Below are positions 39,701 to 54,083 of a stretch of DNA of 64,000 bases, one piece after another. Origin of the DNA: Halisarca cf. caerulea. Taxonomy: Eukaryota > Porifera > Demospongiae > Chondrillida > Halisarcidae. The stretch lies in contig CAUJGJ010000213.1 of NCBI GenBank assembly GCA_963170055.1, positions 186,001 to 250,000 of the forward strand, read 5' to 3'. Made by a program: the position numbers and the translations under genes. Positions within the stretch are counted from its first letter, which is position 1, and each line of letters starts with the position of its first letter. The notes under the pieces are model-generated. The model worked only from the letters and a program-made list of their open reading frames with translations. It had not been told where the DNA came from and did no database searches.

Positions 39701-42700
39701 ATACCAATATTTGGCACTAGCACCACGCACATTCCCAGTGGACACACATGAAGTTTCTTAACTACTGTGGGCGTATTTGTGTAATGTTGGATATGCTGGT
39801 GCTAATACCAATATTTGGCACTAGCACCACGCACATTCCCAGTGGACACACATGACCTTTCTAAAGTGCTGTGGGCGTATTTGTGTAGTGTTGGATATGC
39901 TGGTGCTAATACCAATATTTGGCACTAGCACCACGCACATTCCCAGTGGACACACATGACCTTTCTGAAGTGCTGTGGGCGTATTTGTGTAGTGTTGGAT
40001 ATGCTGGTGCTAATACCAATATTTGGCACTAGCACCACGCACATTCCCGGTGGACACACATGAAGTTTCTTAACTACTGTAAGCGTATTTGTGTAGTGTT
40101 GGATATGCTGGTGCTAATACCAATGTTTGGCACTAGCACCACGCACATTCCCAGTGGACACACATGACCTTTCTGAAGTGCTGTGGGCGTATTTGTGTAG
40201 TGTTGGATATGCTGGTAATAATACCAATATTTGGCACTAGTACCACGCACATTCCCAGTGGACACACATGAAGTTTTTTAACTACTGTGGGCGTATTTGT
40301 GTAAAGTTGGATATGCTGGTGCTAATACCAATATTTGGCACTAGCACCACGCACATTCCCAGTGGACACACATGAAGTTTCTTAATTACTGTGGGCGTAT
40401 TTGTGTAGTGTTGGATATGCTGGTGCTAATACCAATATTTGGCACTAGCACCACGCACATTCCCGGTGGACACACATGAAGTTTCTTAACTACTGTAAGC
40501 GTATTTGTGTAGTGTTGGATATGCTGGTGCTAATACCAATGTTTGGCACTAGCACCACGCACATTCCCAGTGGACACACATGACCTTTCTGAAGTGCTGT
40601 GGGCGTATTTGTGTAGTGTTGGATATGCTGGTAATAATACCAATATTTGGCACTAGTACCACGCACATTCCCAGTGGACACACATGAAGTTTTTTAACTA
40701 CTGTGGGCGTATTTGTGTAAAGTTGGATATGCTGGTGCTAATACCAATATTTGGCACTAGCACCACGCACATTCCCAGTGGACACACATGAAGTTTCTTA
40801 ATTACTGTGGGCGTATTTGTGTAGTGTTGGATATGCTGGTGCTAATACCAATATTTGGCACTAGCACCACGCACATTCCCAGTGGACACACATGACCTTT
40901 CTGAAGTGCTGTGGGCGTATTTGTGTAGTGTTGGATATGCTGGTGCTAATACCAATATTTGGCACTAGCACCACGCACATTCCCAGTGGACACACATGAC
41001 CTTTCTGAAGTGCTGTGGGCGTATTTGTGTAGTGTTGGATATGCTGGTGCTAATACCAATATTTGGCACTAACACCACGCACATTCCCAGTGGACACACA
41101 TGAAGTTTCTTAACTACTGTGGGCGTATTTGTGTAAAGTTGGATATGCTGGTGCTAATACCAATATTTGGCACTAGCACCACGCACATTCCCAGTGGACA
41201 CACATGACCTTTCTGAAGTGCTGTGGGCGTATTTGTGTAGTGTTGGATATATTGGTGCTAATACCAATATTTGGCACTAGCACCACGCACATTCCCAGTG
41301 GACACACATGAAGTTTCTTAACTACTGTGGGCGTATTTGTGTAATGTTGGATATGCTGGTGCTAATACCAATATTTGGCACTAGCACCACGCACATTCCC
41401 AGTGGACACACATGACCTTTCTGAAGTGCTGTGGGCGTATTTGTGTAGTGTTGGATATGCTGGTGCTAATACCAATATTTGGCACTAGCACCACGCACAT
41501 TCCCAGTGGACACACATGACCTTTCTGAAGTGCTGTGGGCGTATTTGTGTAGTGTTGGATATGCTGGTGCTAATACCAATATTTGGCACTAGCACCACGC
41601 ACATTCCCAGTGGACACACATGACCTTTAGTAAGTGCTGTGGGCGTATTTGTGTAGTGTTGGATATGCTGGTGCTAATACCAATATTTGGCACTAGCACC
41701 ACGCACATTCCCAGTGGACACACATGACCTTTCTGAAGTGCTGTGGGCGTATTTGTGTAGTGTTGGATATGCTGGTGCTAATACCAATATTTCGCACTAG
41801 CACCACGCACATTCCCGGTGGACACACATGAAGTTTCTTAACTACTGTAAGCGTATTTGTGTAGTGTTGGATATGCTGGTGCTAATACCAATATTTGGCA
41901 CTAGCACCACGCACATTCCCAGTGGACACACATGACCTTTCTGAAGTGCTGTGGGCGTATTTGTGTAGTGTTGGATATGCTGGTAATAATACCAATATTT
42001 GGCACTAGTACCACGCACATTCCCAGTGGACACACATGAAGTTTTTTAACTACTGTGGGCGTATTTGTGTAAAGTTGGATATGCTGGTGCTAATACCAAT
42101 ATTTGGCACTAGCACCACGCACATTCCCAGTGGACACACATGAAGTTTCTTAATTACTGTGGGCGTATTTGTGTAGTGTTGGATATGCTGGTGCTAATAC
42201 CAATATTTGGCACTAGCACCACGCACATTCCCAGTGGACACACATGACCTTTCTGAAGTGCTGTGGGCGTATTTGTGTAGTGTTGGATATGCTGGTGCTA
42301 ATACCAATGTTTGGCACTAGCACCACGCACATTCCCAGTGGACACACATGACCTTTCTGAAGTGCTGTGGGCGTATTTGTGTAGTGTTGGATATGCTGGT
42401 AATAATACCAATATTTGGCACTAGTACCACGCACATTCCCAGTGGACACACATGAAGTTTTTTAACTACTGTGGGCGTATTTGTGTAAAGTTGGATATGC
42501 TGGTGCTAATACCAATATTTGGCACTAGCACCACGCACATTCCCAGTGGACACACATGAAGTTTCTTAATTACTGTGGGCGTATTTGTGTAGTGTTGGAT
42601 ATGCTGGTGCTAATACCAATATTTGGCACTAGCACCACGCACATTCCCGGTGGACACACATGAAGTTTCTTAACTACTGTAAGCGTATTTGTGTAGTGTT

Positions 42701-45700
42701 GGATATGCTGGTGCTAATACCAATGTTTGGCACTAGCACCACGCACATTCCCAGTGGACACACATGACCTTTCTGAAGTGCTGTGGGCGTATTTGTGTAG
42801 TGTTGGATATGCTGGTAATAATACCAATATTTGGCACTAGTACCACGCACATTCCCAGTGGACACACATGAAGTTTTTTAACTACTGTGGGCGTATTTGT
42901 GTAAAGTTGGATATGCTGGTGCTAATACCAATATTTGGCACTAGCACCACGCACATTCCCAGTGGACACACATGAAGTTTCTTAATTACTGTGGGCGTAT
43001 TTGTGTAGTGTTGGATATGCTGGTGCTAATACCAATATTTGGCACTAGCACCACGCACATTCCCAGTGGACACACATGACCTTTCTGAAGTGCTGTGGGC
43101 GTATTTGTGTAGTGTTGGATATGCTGGTGCTAATACCAATATTTGGCACTAGCACCACGCACATTCCCAGTGGACACACATGACCTTTCTGAAGTGCTGT
43201 GGGCGTATTTGTGTAGTGTTGGATATGCTGGTGCTAATACCAATATTTGGCACTAACACCACGCACATTCCCAGTGGACACACATGAAGTTTCTTAACTA
43301 CTGTGGGCGTATTTGTGTAAAGTTGGATATGCTGGTGCTAATACCAATATTTGGCACTAGCACCACGCACATTCCCAGTGGACACACATGACCTTTCTGA
43401 AGTGCTGTGGGCGTATTTGTGTAGTGTTGGATATATTGGTGCTAATACCAATATTTGGCACTAGCACCACGCACATTCCCAGTGGACACACATGAAGTTT
43501 CTTAACTACTGTGGGCGTATTTGTGTAATGTTGGATATGCTGGTGCTAATACCAATATTTGGCACTAGCACCACGCACATTCCCAGTGGACACACATGAC
43601 CTTTCTGAAGTGCTGTGGGCGTATTTGTGTAGTGTTGGATATGCTGGTGCTAATACCAATATTTGGCACTAGCACCACGCACATTCCCAGTGGACACACA
43701 TGACCTTTCTGAAGTGCTGTGGGCGTATTTGTGTAGTGTTGGATATGCTGGTGCTAATACCAATATTTGGCACTAGCACCACGCACATTCCCAGTGGACA
43801 CACATGACCTTTAGTAAGTGCTGTGGGCGTATTTGTGTAGTGTTGGATATGCTGGTGCTAATACCAATATTTGGCACTAGCACCACGCACATTCCCAGTG
43901 GACACACATGACCTTTCTGAAGTGCTGTGGGCGTATTTGTGTAGTGTTGGATATGCTGGTGCTAATACCAATATTTCGCACTAGCACCACGCACATTCCC
44001 GGTGGACACACATGAAGTTTCTTAACTACTGTAAGCGTATTTGTGTAGTGTTGGATATGCTGGTGCTAATACCAATATTTGGCACTAGCACCACGCACAT
44101 TCCCAGTGGACACACATGACCTTTCTGAAGTGCTGTGGGCGTATTTGTGTAGTGTTGGATATGCTGGTAATAATACCAATATTTGGCACTAGTACCACGC
44201 ACATTCCCAGTGGACACACATGAAGTTTTTTAACTACTGTGGGCGTATTTGTGTAAAGTTGGATATGCTGGTGCTAATACCAATATTTGGCACTAGCACC
44301 ACGCACATTCCCAGTGGACACACATGAAGTTTCTTAATTACTGTGGGCGTATTTGTGTAGTGTTGGATATGCTGGTGCTAATACCAATATTTGGCACTAG
44401 CACCACGCACATTCCCAGTGGACACACATGACCTTTCTGAAGTGCTGTGGGCGTATTTGTGTAGTGTTGGATATGCTGGTGCTAATACCAATATTTGGCA
44501 CTAGCACCACGCACATTCCCAGTGGACACACATGACCTTTCTGAAGTGCTGTGGGCGTATTTGTGTAGTGTTGGATATGCTGGTGCTAATACCAATATTT
44601 GGCACTAACACCACGCACATTCCCAGTGGACACACATGAAGTTTCTTAACTACTGTGGGCGTATTTGTGTAAAGTTGGATATGCTGGTGCTAATACCAAT
44701 ATTTGGCACTAGCACCACGCACATTCCCAGTGGACACACATGACCTTTCTGAAGTGCTGTGGGCGTATTTGTGTAGTGTTGGATATATTGGTGCTAATAC
44801 CAATATTTGGCACTAGCACCACGCACATTCCCAGTGGACACACATGAAGTTTCTTAATTACTGTGGGCGTATTTGTGTAGTGTTGGATATGCTGGTGCTA
44901 ATACCAATATTTGGCACTAGCACCACGCACATTCCCAGTGGACACACATGACCTTTCTGAAGTGCTGTGGGCGTATTTGTGTAGTGTTGGATATGCTGGT
45001 GCTAATACCAATATTTGGCACTAGCACCACGCACATTCCCAGTGGACACACATGACCTTTCTGAAGTGCTGTGGGCGTATTTGTGTAGTGTTGGATATGC
45101 TGGTGCTAATACCAATATTTGGCACTAACACCACGCACATTCCCAGTGGACACACATGAAGTTTCTTAACTACTGTGGGCGTATTTGTGTAAAGTTGGAT
45201 ATGCTGGTGCTAATACCAATATTTGGCACTAGCACCACGCACATTCCCAGTGGACACACATGACCTTTCTGAAGTGCTGTGGGCGTATTTGTGTAATGTT
45301 GGATATGCTGGTGTTAATACCAATATTTGGCACTAGCACCACGCACATTCCCAGTGGACACACATGACCTTTCTGAAGTGCTGTGGGCGTATTTGTGTAG
45401 TGTTGGATATGCTGGTGCTAATACCAATATTTGGCACTAGCACCACGCACATTCCCAGTGGACACACATGACCTTTCTGAAGTGCTGTGGGCGTATTTGT
45501 GTAGTGTTGGATATGCTGGTGCTAATACCAATATTTGGCACTAGCACCACGCACATTCCCAGTGGACACACATGAAGTTTCTGAAGTGCTGTGGGCGTAT
45601 TTGTGTAGTATTGGATATGCTGGTGCTAATACCAATATTTGGCACTAGCACCACGCACATTCCCAGTGGACACAACATGACCTTTCTGAAGTGCTGTGGG

Positions 45701-46980
45701 CGTATTTGTGTAGTGTTGGATATACTGGTGCTAATACCAATATTTGGCACTAACACCACGCACATTCCCAGTGGACACACATGAAGTTTCTTAACTACTG
45801 TGGGCGTTTTTGTGTAAAGTTGGATATGCTGGTGCTAATACCAATATTTGGCACTAGCACCACGCACATTCCCAGTGGACACACATGACCTTTCTGAAGT
45901 GCTGTGGGCGTATTTGTGTAGTGTTGGATATGCTGGTGCTAATACCAATATTTGGCACTAACACCACGCACATTCCCAGTGGACACACATGAAGTTTCTT
46001 AACTACTGTGGGCGTATTTGTGTAAAGTTGGATATGCTGGTGCTAATACCAATATTTGGCACTAGCACCACGCACATTCCCAGTGGACACACATGACCTT
46101 TCTGAAGTGCTGTGGGCGTATTTGTGTAGTGTTGGATATATTGGTGCTAATACCAATATTTGGCACTAACACCACGCACATTCCCAGTGGACACACATGA
46201 AGTTTCTTAACTACTGTGGGCGTATTTGTGTAATGTTGGATATGCTGGTGCTAATACCAATATTTGGCACTAGCACCACGCACATTCCCAGTGGACACAC
46301 ATGACCTTTCTGAAGTGCTGTGGGCGTATTTGTGTAGTGTTGGATATGCTGGTGCTAATACCAATATTTGGCACTAGCACCACGCACATTCCCAGTGGAC
46401 ACACATGACCTTTCTGAAGTGCTGTGGGCGTATTTGTGTAGTGTTGGATATGCTAGTGCTAATACCAATATTTGGCACTAGCACCACGCACATTCCCAGT
46501 GGACACACATGAAGTTTCTGAAGTGCTGTGGGCGTATTTGTGTAGTATTGGATATGCTGGATCTAATACCAATATTTGGCACTAGCACCACGCACATTCC
46601 CGGTGGACACACATGAAGTTTCTTAACTACTGTAAGCGTATTTGTGTAGTGTTGGATATGCTGGTGCTAATACCAATATTTGGCACTAGCACCACGCACA
46701 TTCCCAGTGGACACACATGAAGTTTTTTAATTACTGTAGGCGTATTTGTGTAGTGTTGGATATGCTGGTGCTAATACCAATATTTGGCACTAGCACAACG
46801 CACATTCCCAGTGGACACACATGACCTTTCTGAAGTGCTGTGGGCGTATTTGTGTAGTGTTGGATATGCTGGTGCTAATACCAATATTTGGCACTAGCAC
46901 CACGCACATTCCCAGTGGACACACATGACCTTTCTGAAGTGCTGTGGGCGTATTTGTGTAGTGTTGGATATGCTGGTGCT
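36783..46980 (+). repeat. Family 1 satellite within copy B
   Basis: About 98 family 1 monomers with the long-cycle order, including H, K and GGTAATAAT units near 38,240, 39,175, 40,214, 40,630, 41,982, 42,400, 42,814 and 44,166. The GGTAATAAT units are denser here than in copy A because of internal duplication. Irregularities inherited from the shared ancestor are the extra C at 37,008, TACCACCAAC at 39,201 and the extra A near 45,675. The block ends where CCAGTATTTGACAC appears at about 46,985. Confidence 0.8.
40086..44453 (+). repeat. 2,184-bp (21-monomer) tandem duplication in family 1
   Basis: The series K, P with GGTAATAAT, Y, N, P, P, Y and onward repeats at exactly 2,184 bases. Examples are the K units with CCAATGTTTGG near 40,540 and 42,724, TTTAGTAAGTG at 41,626 and 43,810, and TATTTCGCAC near 41,790 and 43,974. 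The monomer beginning at 42,227 is chimeric. Its left part has P markers (ACC at 42,247 and GTGGG) and its right part has the CCAATGTTTGG of a K unit (G at 42,309). The joint is therefore about 42,270-42,308. Copy A has only one such block, so this post-dates the large duplication. The outer ends are approximate. Confidence 0.85.
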
Positions 46981-48571
46981 AATACCAGTATTTGACACTA
47001 GTACCACGCACATTCCCAGTGGACAAACATGAAGTTTCTGAATTGCTGTGGGCGTATTTGTGTAGTGGTTTATATGCTGGTGCTAATACCAATATTTGGC
47101 ACTAGCACCACGCACATTCCCAGTGGACACACATGAAGTTTCTTAACTACTGTGGGCGTATTTGTGTAATGTTAGATATGCTGGTGCTAATACCAATATT
47201 TGGCACTAGCACCACGCACATTCCCAGTGGACACACATGAAGTTTCTGAAGTGCTGTGGGCGTATTTGTGTAGTGTTGGATATGCTGGTGCTAATACCAA
47301 TATTTGGCACTAGCACCACGCACATTCCCAGTGGACACACATGAAGTTTCTTAACTACTGTGGGCGTATTTGTGTAAAGTTGGATATGCTGGTGCTAATA
47401 CCAATATTTGGCACTAGCACCACGCACATTCCTAGTAGACACACATGAAGTTTCTTAACTACTTTGGGCGTATTTGTGTAATGTTGGATATGCTGGTGCT
47501 AATACCAATATTTGGCACTAGCACCACGCACATTCCCAGTGGACACACATGACCTTTCTGAAGTGCTGTGGGCGTATTTGTGTAGTGTTGGATATGCTGG
47601 TGCTAATACCAATATTTGGCACTAGCACCACGCACATTCCCAGTGGATACACATGAAGATTCTTAACTACTGTGGGCGTATTCGTGTAAAGTTGGATATG
47701 CTGGTGCTAATACCAATATTTGGCACTAGCACCACGCACATTCCTAGTAGACACACATGAAGTTTCTTAACTACTTTGGGCGTATTTGTGTAATGTTGGA
47801 TATGCTGGTGCTAATACCAATATTTGGCACTAGCACCACGCACATTCCCAGTGGACACACATGACCTTTCTGAAGTGCTGTGGGCGTATTTGTGTAGTGT
47901 TGGATATGCTGGTGCTAATACCAATATTTGGCACTAGCACCACGCACATTCCCAGTAGACACACATGAAGTTTCTTAACTACTGTGGGCGTATTTGTGTA
48001 ATGTTGGATATGCTGGTGCTAATACCAATATTTGGCACTAGCACCACGTACATTCCCAGTGGACACACATGACCTTTCTGAAGTGCTGTGGGCGTATTTG
48101 TGTAGTGTTGGATATGCTGGTGCTAATACCAATATTTGGCACTAGCACCACGCACATTCCCAGTGGACACACATGAAGTTTCTTAACTACTGTGGGCGTA
48201 TTTGTGTAATGTTGGATATGCTGGTGCTAATACCAATATTTGGCACTAGCACCACGCACATTCCCAGTGGACACACATGAAGTTTCTGAAGTGCTGTGGG
48301 CGTATTTGTGTAGTGTTGGATATGCTGGTGCTAATACCAATATTTGGCACTAGCACCACGCACATTCCAAGTGGACAAACATGAAGTTTCTGAAGTGCTG
48401 TGGGCGTATTTGTGTAATGTTGGATATGCTGGTGCTAATACCAATATTTGGCACTAGCACCACGCACATTCCCAGTGGAAACACATGACCTTTCTGAAGT
48501 GCTGTGGGCGTATTTGTGTAGTGTTGGATATGCTGGTGCTAATACCAGTATTTGACACTAGTACCACGCAC

Positions 48572-51500
48572 ATTCCCAGTGGACAAACATGAAGTTTCTG
48601 AATTGCTGTGGGCGTATTTGTGTAGTGGTTTATATGCTGGTGCTAATACCAATATTTGGCACTAGCACCACGCACATTCCCAGTGGACACACATGAAGTT
48701 TCTTAACTACTGTGGGCGTATTTGTGTAATGTTAGATATGCTGGTGCTAATACCAATATTTGGCACTAGCACCACGCACATTCCCAGTGGACACACATGA
48801 AGTTTCTGAAGTGCTGTGGGCGTATTTGTGTAGTGTTGGATATGCTGGTGCTAATACCAATATTTGGCACTAGCACCACGCACATTCCAAGTGGACAAAC
48901 ATGAAGTTTCTGAAGTGCTGTGGGCGTATTTGTGTAATGTTGGATATGCTGGTGCTAATACCAATATTTGGCACTAGCACCACGCACATTCCCAGTGGAT
49001 ACACATGACCTTTCTGAAGTGCTGTGGGCGTATTTGTGTAGTGTTGGATATGCTGGTGCTAATACCAATATTTGACACTAGTACCACGCACATTCCCAGT
49101 GGACAAACATGAAGTTTCTGAAGTGCTGTGGGCGTATTTCTGTAGTGGTTTATATGCTGGTGCTAATACCAATATTTTGCACTAGCACCACGCACATTCC
49201 CAGTGGACACACATGAAGTTTCTGAAGTGCTGTGGGCGTATTTGTGTAGTGTTGGATATGCTGGTGCTAATACCAATATTTGCCACTAACACCACGCACA
49301 TTCCCAGTGGACACACATGAAGTTTCTGAAGTGCTGTGGGCGTATTTGTGTAGTGTTGGATATGCTGGTGCTAATACCAATATTTGGCACTAGCACCACG
49401 CACATTCCCAGTGGACACACATGACCTTTCTGAAGTGCTGTGGGCGTATTTGTGTAGTGTTGGATATGCTGGTACTAATACCAATATTTGGCACTAGCAC
49501 CACGCACATTCCCATTGGACACACATGAAGTTTCTTAACTACTGTGGGCGTATTTGTGTAATGTTGGATATGCTGGTGCTAATACCAATATTTGGCACTA
49601 GCACCACGCACATTCCCAGTGGAAACACATGACCTTTCTGAAGTGCTGTGGGCGTATTTGTGTAGTGTTGGATATGCTGGTGCTAATACCAATATTTGGC
49701 ACTAGCACCACGCACATTCCCAGTGGACACACATGAAGTTTCTTTACTACTGTGGGCGTATTTGTGTAATGTTGGATATGCTGGTGCTAATACCAATATT
49801 TGGCACTAGCACCACGCACATTCCCAGTGGACACACATGACCTTTCTGAAGTGCTGTGGGCGTATTTGTGTAGTGTTGGATATGCTGGTGCTAATACTAA
49901 TATTTGGCACTAGCACCACGCACATTCCAAGTGGACAAACATGAAGTTTCTGAAGTGCTGTGGGCGTATTTATGTAGTGTTTTATATGCTGGTGCTAATA
50001 CCAATATTTGGCACTAGCACCACGCACATTCCCAGTGGACACACATGAAGTTTCTGAAGTGCTGTGGGCGTATTTGTGTAGTGTTGGATATGCTGAAGCT
50101 AATACCAATATTTGGCACTAGCACCACGCACATTCCCAGTGGACACACATGAAGTTTCTGAAGTGCTGTGGGCGTATTTGTGTAGTGTTGGATATGCTGG
50201 TGCTAATACCAATATTTGGCACTAGCACCACGCACATTCCCAGTGGACACACATGAAGTTTCTTAACTACTGTGGGCGTATTTGTGTAAAGTTGGATATG
50301 CTGGTGCTAATACCAATATTTGGCACTAGCACCACGCACATTCCTAGTAGACACACATGAAGTTTCTTAACTACTTTGGGCGTATTTGTGTAATGTTGGA
50401 TATGCTGGTGCTAATACCAATATTTGGCACTAGCACCACGCACATTCCCAGTGGACACACATGACCTTTCTGAAGTGCTGTGGGCGTATTTGTGTAATGT
50501 TGGATATGCTGGTGCTAATACCAATATTTGGCACTAGCACCACGCACATTCCCAGTGGACACACATGACCTTTCTGAAGTGCTGTGGGCGTATTTGTATA
50601 GTGTTGGATATACTGGTGCTAATACCAATATTTGGCACTAGCACCACGCACATTCCCAGTGGACACACATGAAGTTTCTGAAGTGCTGTGGGCGTATTTG
50701 TGTAGAGTTGGATATGCTGGTGCTAATACCAATATTTGGCACTAGCACCACGCACATTCCAAGTGGACAAACATGAAGTTTCTGAATTGCTGTGGGCGTA
50801 TTTGTGTAGTGGTTTATATGCTGGTGCTAATACCAATATTTGGCACTAGCACCACGCACATTCCCAGTGGACACACATGAAGTTTCTTAACTACTGTGGG
50901 CGTATTTGTGTAATGTTAGATATGCTGGTGCTAATACCAATATTTGGCACTAGCACCACGCACATTCCCAGTGGACACACATGAAGTTTCTGAAGTGCTG
51001 TGGGCGTATTTGTGTAGTGTTGGATATACTGGTGCTAATACCAATATTTGGCACTAGCACCACGCACATTCCAAGTGGACAAACATGAAGTTTCTGAAGT
51101 GCTGTGGGCGTATTTGTGTAATGTTGGATATGCTGGTGCTAATACCAATATTTGGCACTAGCACCACGCACATTCCCAGTGGATACACATGACCTTTCTG
51201 AAGTGCTGTGGGCGTATTTGTGTAGTGTTGGATATGCTGGTGCTAATACCAATATTTGACACTAGTACCACGCACATTCCCAGTGGACAAACATGAAGTT
51301 TCTGAAGTGCTGTGGGCGTATTTCTGTAGTGGTTTATATGCTGGTGCTAATACCAATATTTGGCACTAGCACCACGCACATTCCCAGTGGACACACATGA
51401 AGTTTCTGAAGTGCTGTGGGCGTATTTGTGTAGTGTTGGATATGCTGGTGCTAATACCAATATTTGCCACTAACACCACGCACATTCCCAGTGGACACAC

Positions 51501-52939
51501 ATGAAGTTTCTGAAGTGCTGTGGGCGTATTTGTGTAGTGTTGGATATGCTGGTGCTAATACCAATATTTGGCACTAGCACCACGCACATTCCCAGTGGAC
51601 ACACATGACCTTTCTGAAGTGCTGTGGGCGTATTTGTGTAGTGTTGGATATGCTGGTACTAATACCAATATTTGGCACTAGCACCACGCACATTCCCATT
51701 GGACACACATGAAGTTTCTTAACTACTGTGGGCGTATTTGTGTAATGTTGGATATGCTGGTGCTAATACCAATATTTGGCACTAGCACCACGCACATTCC
51801 CAGTGGAAACACATGACCTTTCTGAAGTGCTGTGGGCGTATTTGTGTAGTGTTGGATATGCTGGTGCTAATACCAATATTTGGCACTAACACCACGCACA
51901 TTCCCAGTGGACACACATGAAGTTTCTTTACTACTGTGGGCGTATTTGTGTAATGTTGGATATGCTGGTGCTAATACCAATATTTGGCACTAGCACCACG
52001 CACATTCCCAGTGGACACACATGACCTTTCTGAAGTGCTGTGGGCGTATTTGTGTAGTGTTGGATATGCTGGTGCTAATACCAATATTTGGCACTAGCAC
52101 CACGCACATTCCAAGTGGACAAACATGAAGTTTCTGAAGTGCTGTGGGCGTATTTATGTAGTGTTTTATATGCTGGTGCTAATACCAATATTTGGCACTA
52201 GCACCACGCACATTCCCAGTGGACACACATGAAGTTTCTGAAGTGCTGTGGGCGTATTTGTGTAGTGTTGGATATGCTGAAGTTAATACCAATATTTGGC
52301 ACTAGCACCACGCACATTCCCAGTGGACACACATGAAGTTTCTGAAGTGCTGTGGGCGTATTTGTGTAGTGTTGGATATGCTGGTGCTAATACCAATATT
52401 TGGCACTAGCACCACGCACATTCCCAGTGGACACACATGAAGTTTCTTAACTACTGTGGGCGTATTTGTGTAAAGTTGGATATGCTGGTGCTAATACCAA
52501 TATTTGGCACTAGCACCACGCACATTCCTAGTAGACACACATGAAGTTTCTTAACTACTTTGGGCGTATTTGTGTAATGTTGGATATGCTGGTGCTAATA
52601 CCAATATTTGGCACTAGCACCACGCACATTCCCAGTGGACACACATGACCTTTCTGAAGTGCTGTGGGCGTATTTGTGTAATGTTGGATATGCTGGTGCT
52701 AATACCAATATTTGGCACTAGCACCACGCACATTCCCAGTGGACACACATGACCTTTCTGAAGTGCTGTGGGCGTATTTGTATAGTGTTGGATATACTGG
52801 TGCTAATACCAATATTTGGCTCTAGCACCACGCACATTCCCAGTGGACACACATGAAGTTTCTGAAGTGCTGTGGGCGTATTTGTGTAGTGTTGGATATG
52901 CTGGTGCTAATACCAATATTTGGCACTAGCACCACGCAC
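48572..52939 (+). repeat. Two tandem 21-monomer higher-order repeats in copy B
   Basis: These are the counterparts of 27,147-31,514 at an offset of 21,425: 48,572-50,755 and 50,756-52,939. The monomer order and most private variants are preserved, including ATATTTTGCAC (about 49,173) only in the first unit, and GCTGAAGTTA (52,276) and GGCTCTAG (about 52,818) only in the second. The tandem pair therefore existed before the large duplication. New changes since then include GGATATACTGG near 51,023 and CTAACACC near 51,887. Confidence 0.9.
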
Positions 52940-54083
52940 ATTCCAAGTGGACAAACATGAAGTTTCTGAAGTGCTGTGGGCGTATTTGTGTAATGTTGGA
53001 TATGCTGGTGCTAATACCAATATTTGGCACTAGCACCACGCACATTCCCAGTGGACACACATGACCTTTCTGAAGTGCTGTGGGCGTATTTGTGTAGTGT
53101 TGGATATGCTGGTGCTAATACCAATATTTGGCACTAGCACCACGCACATTCCAAGTGGACAAACATGAAGTTTCTGAAGTGCTGTGGGCGTATTTATGTA
53201 GTGTTTTATATGCTGGTGCTAATACCAATATTTGGCACTAGCACCACGCACATTCCCAGTGGACACACATGAAGTTTCTGAAGTGCTGTGGGCGTATTTG
53301 TGTAGTGTTGGATATGCTGAAGTTAATACCAATATTTGGCACTAGCACCACGCACATTCCCAGTGGACACACATGAAGTTTCTGAAGTGCTGTGGGCGTA
53401 TTTGTGTAGTGTTGGATATGCTGGTGCTAATACCAATATTTGGCACTAGCACCACGCACATTCCCAGTGGACACACATGAAGTTTCTTAACTACTGTGGG
53501 CGTATTTGTGTAAAGTTGGATATGCTGGTGCTAATACCAATATTTGGCACTAGCACCACGCACATTCCTAGTAGACACACATGAAGTTTCTTAACTACTT
53601 TGGGCGTATTTGTGTAATGTTGGATATGCTGGTGCTAATACCAATATTTGGCACTAGCACCACGCACATTCCCAGTGGACACACATGACCTTTCTGAAGT
53701 GCTGTGGGCGTATTTGTGTAATGTTGGATATGCTGGTGCTAATACCAATATTTGGCACTAGCACCACGCACATTCCCAGTGGACACACATGACCTTTCTG
53801 AAGTGCTGTGGGCGTATTTGTATAGTGTTGGATATACTGGTGCTAATACCAATATTTGGCTCTAGCACCACGCACATTCCCAGTGGACACACATGAAGTT
53901 TCTGAAGTGCTGTGGGCGTATTTGTGTAGTGTTGGATATGCTGGTGCTAATACCAATATTTGGCACTAGCACCACGCACATTCCAAGTGGACAAACATGA
54001 AGTTTCTGAAGTGCTGTGGGCGTATTTGTGTAATGTTGGATATGCTGGTGCTAATACCAATATTTGGCACTAGCACCACGCAC
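52004..54083 (+). repeat. 1,040-bp (10-monomer) tandem duplication in copy B
   Basis: Bases 52,004-53,043 recur as 53,044-54,083. TTTATGTAGTGTTTTAT, GCTGAAGTTA (52,276 and 53,316), CCTAGTAGAC, TTTGTATAG and GGCTCTAG (about 52,818 and 53,858) all lie 1,040 apart. Copy A has one such segment, so the event is specific to copy B. The size equals that of the independent duplication at 31,978-34,057, but a different set of ten monomers is involved. Confidence 0.86.
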
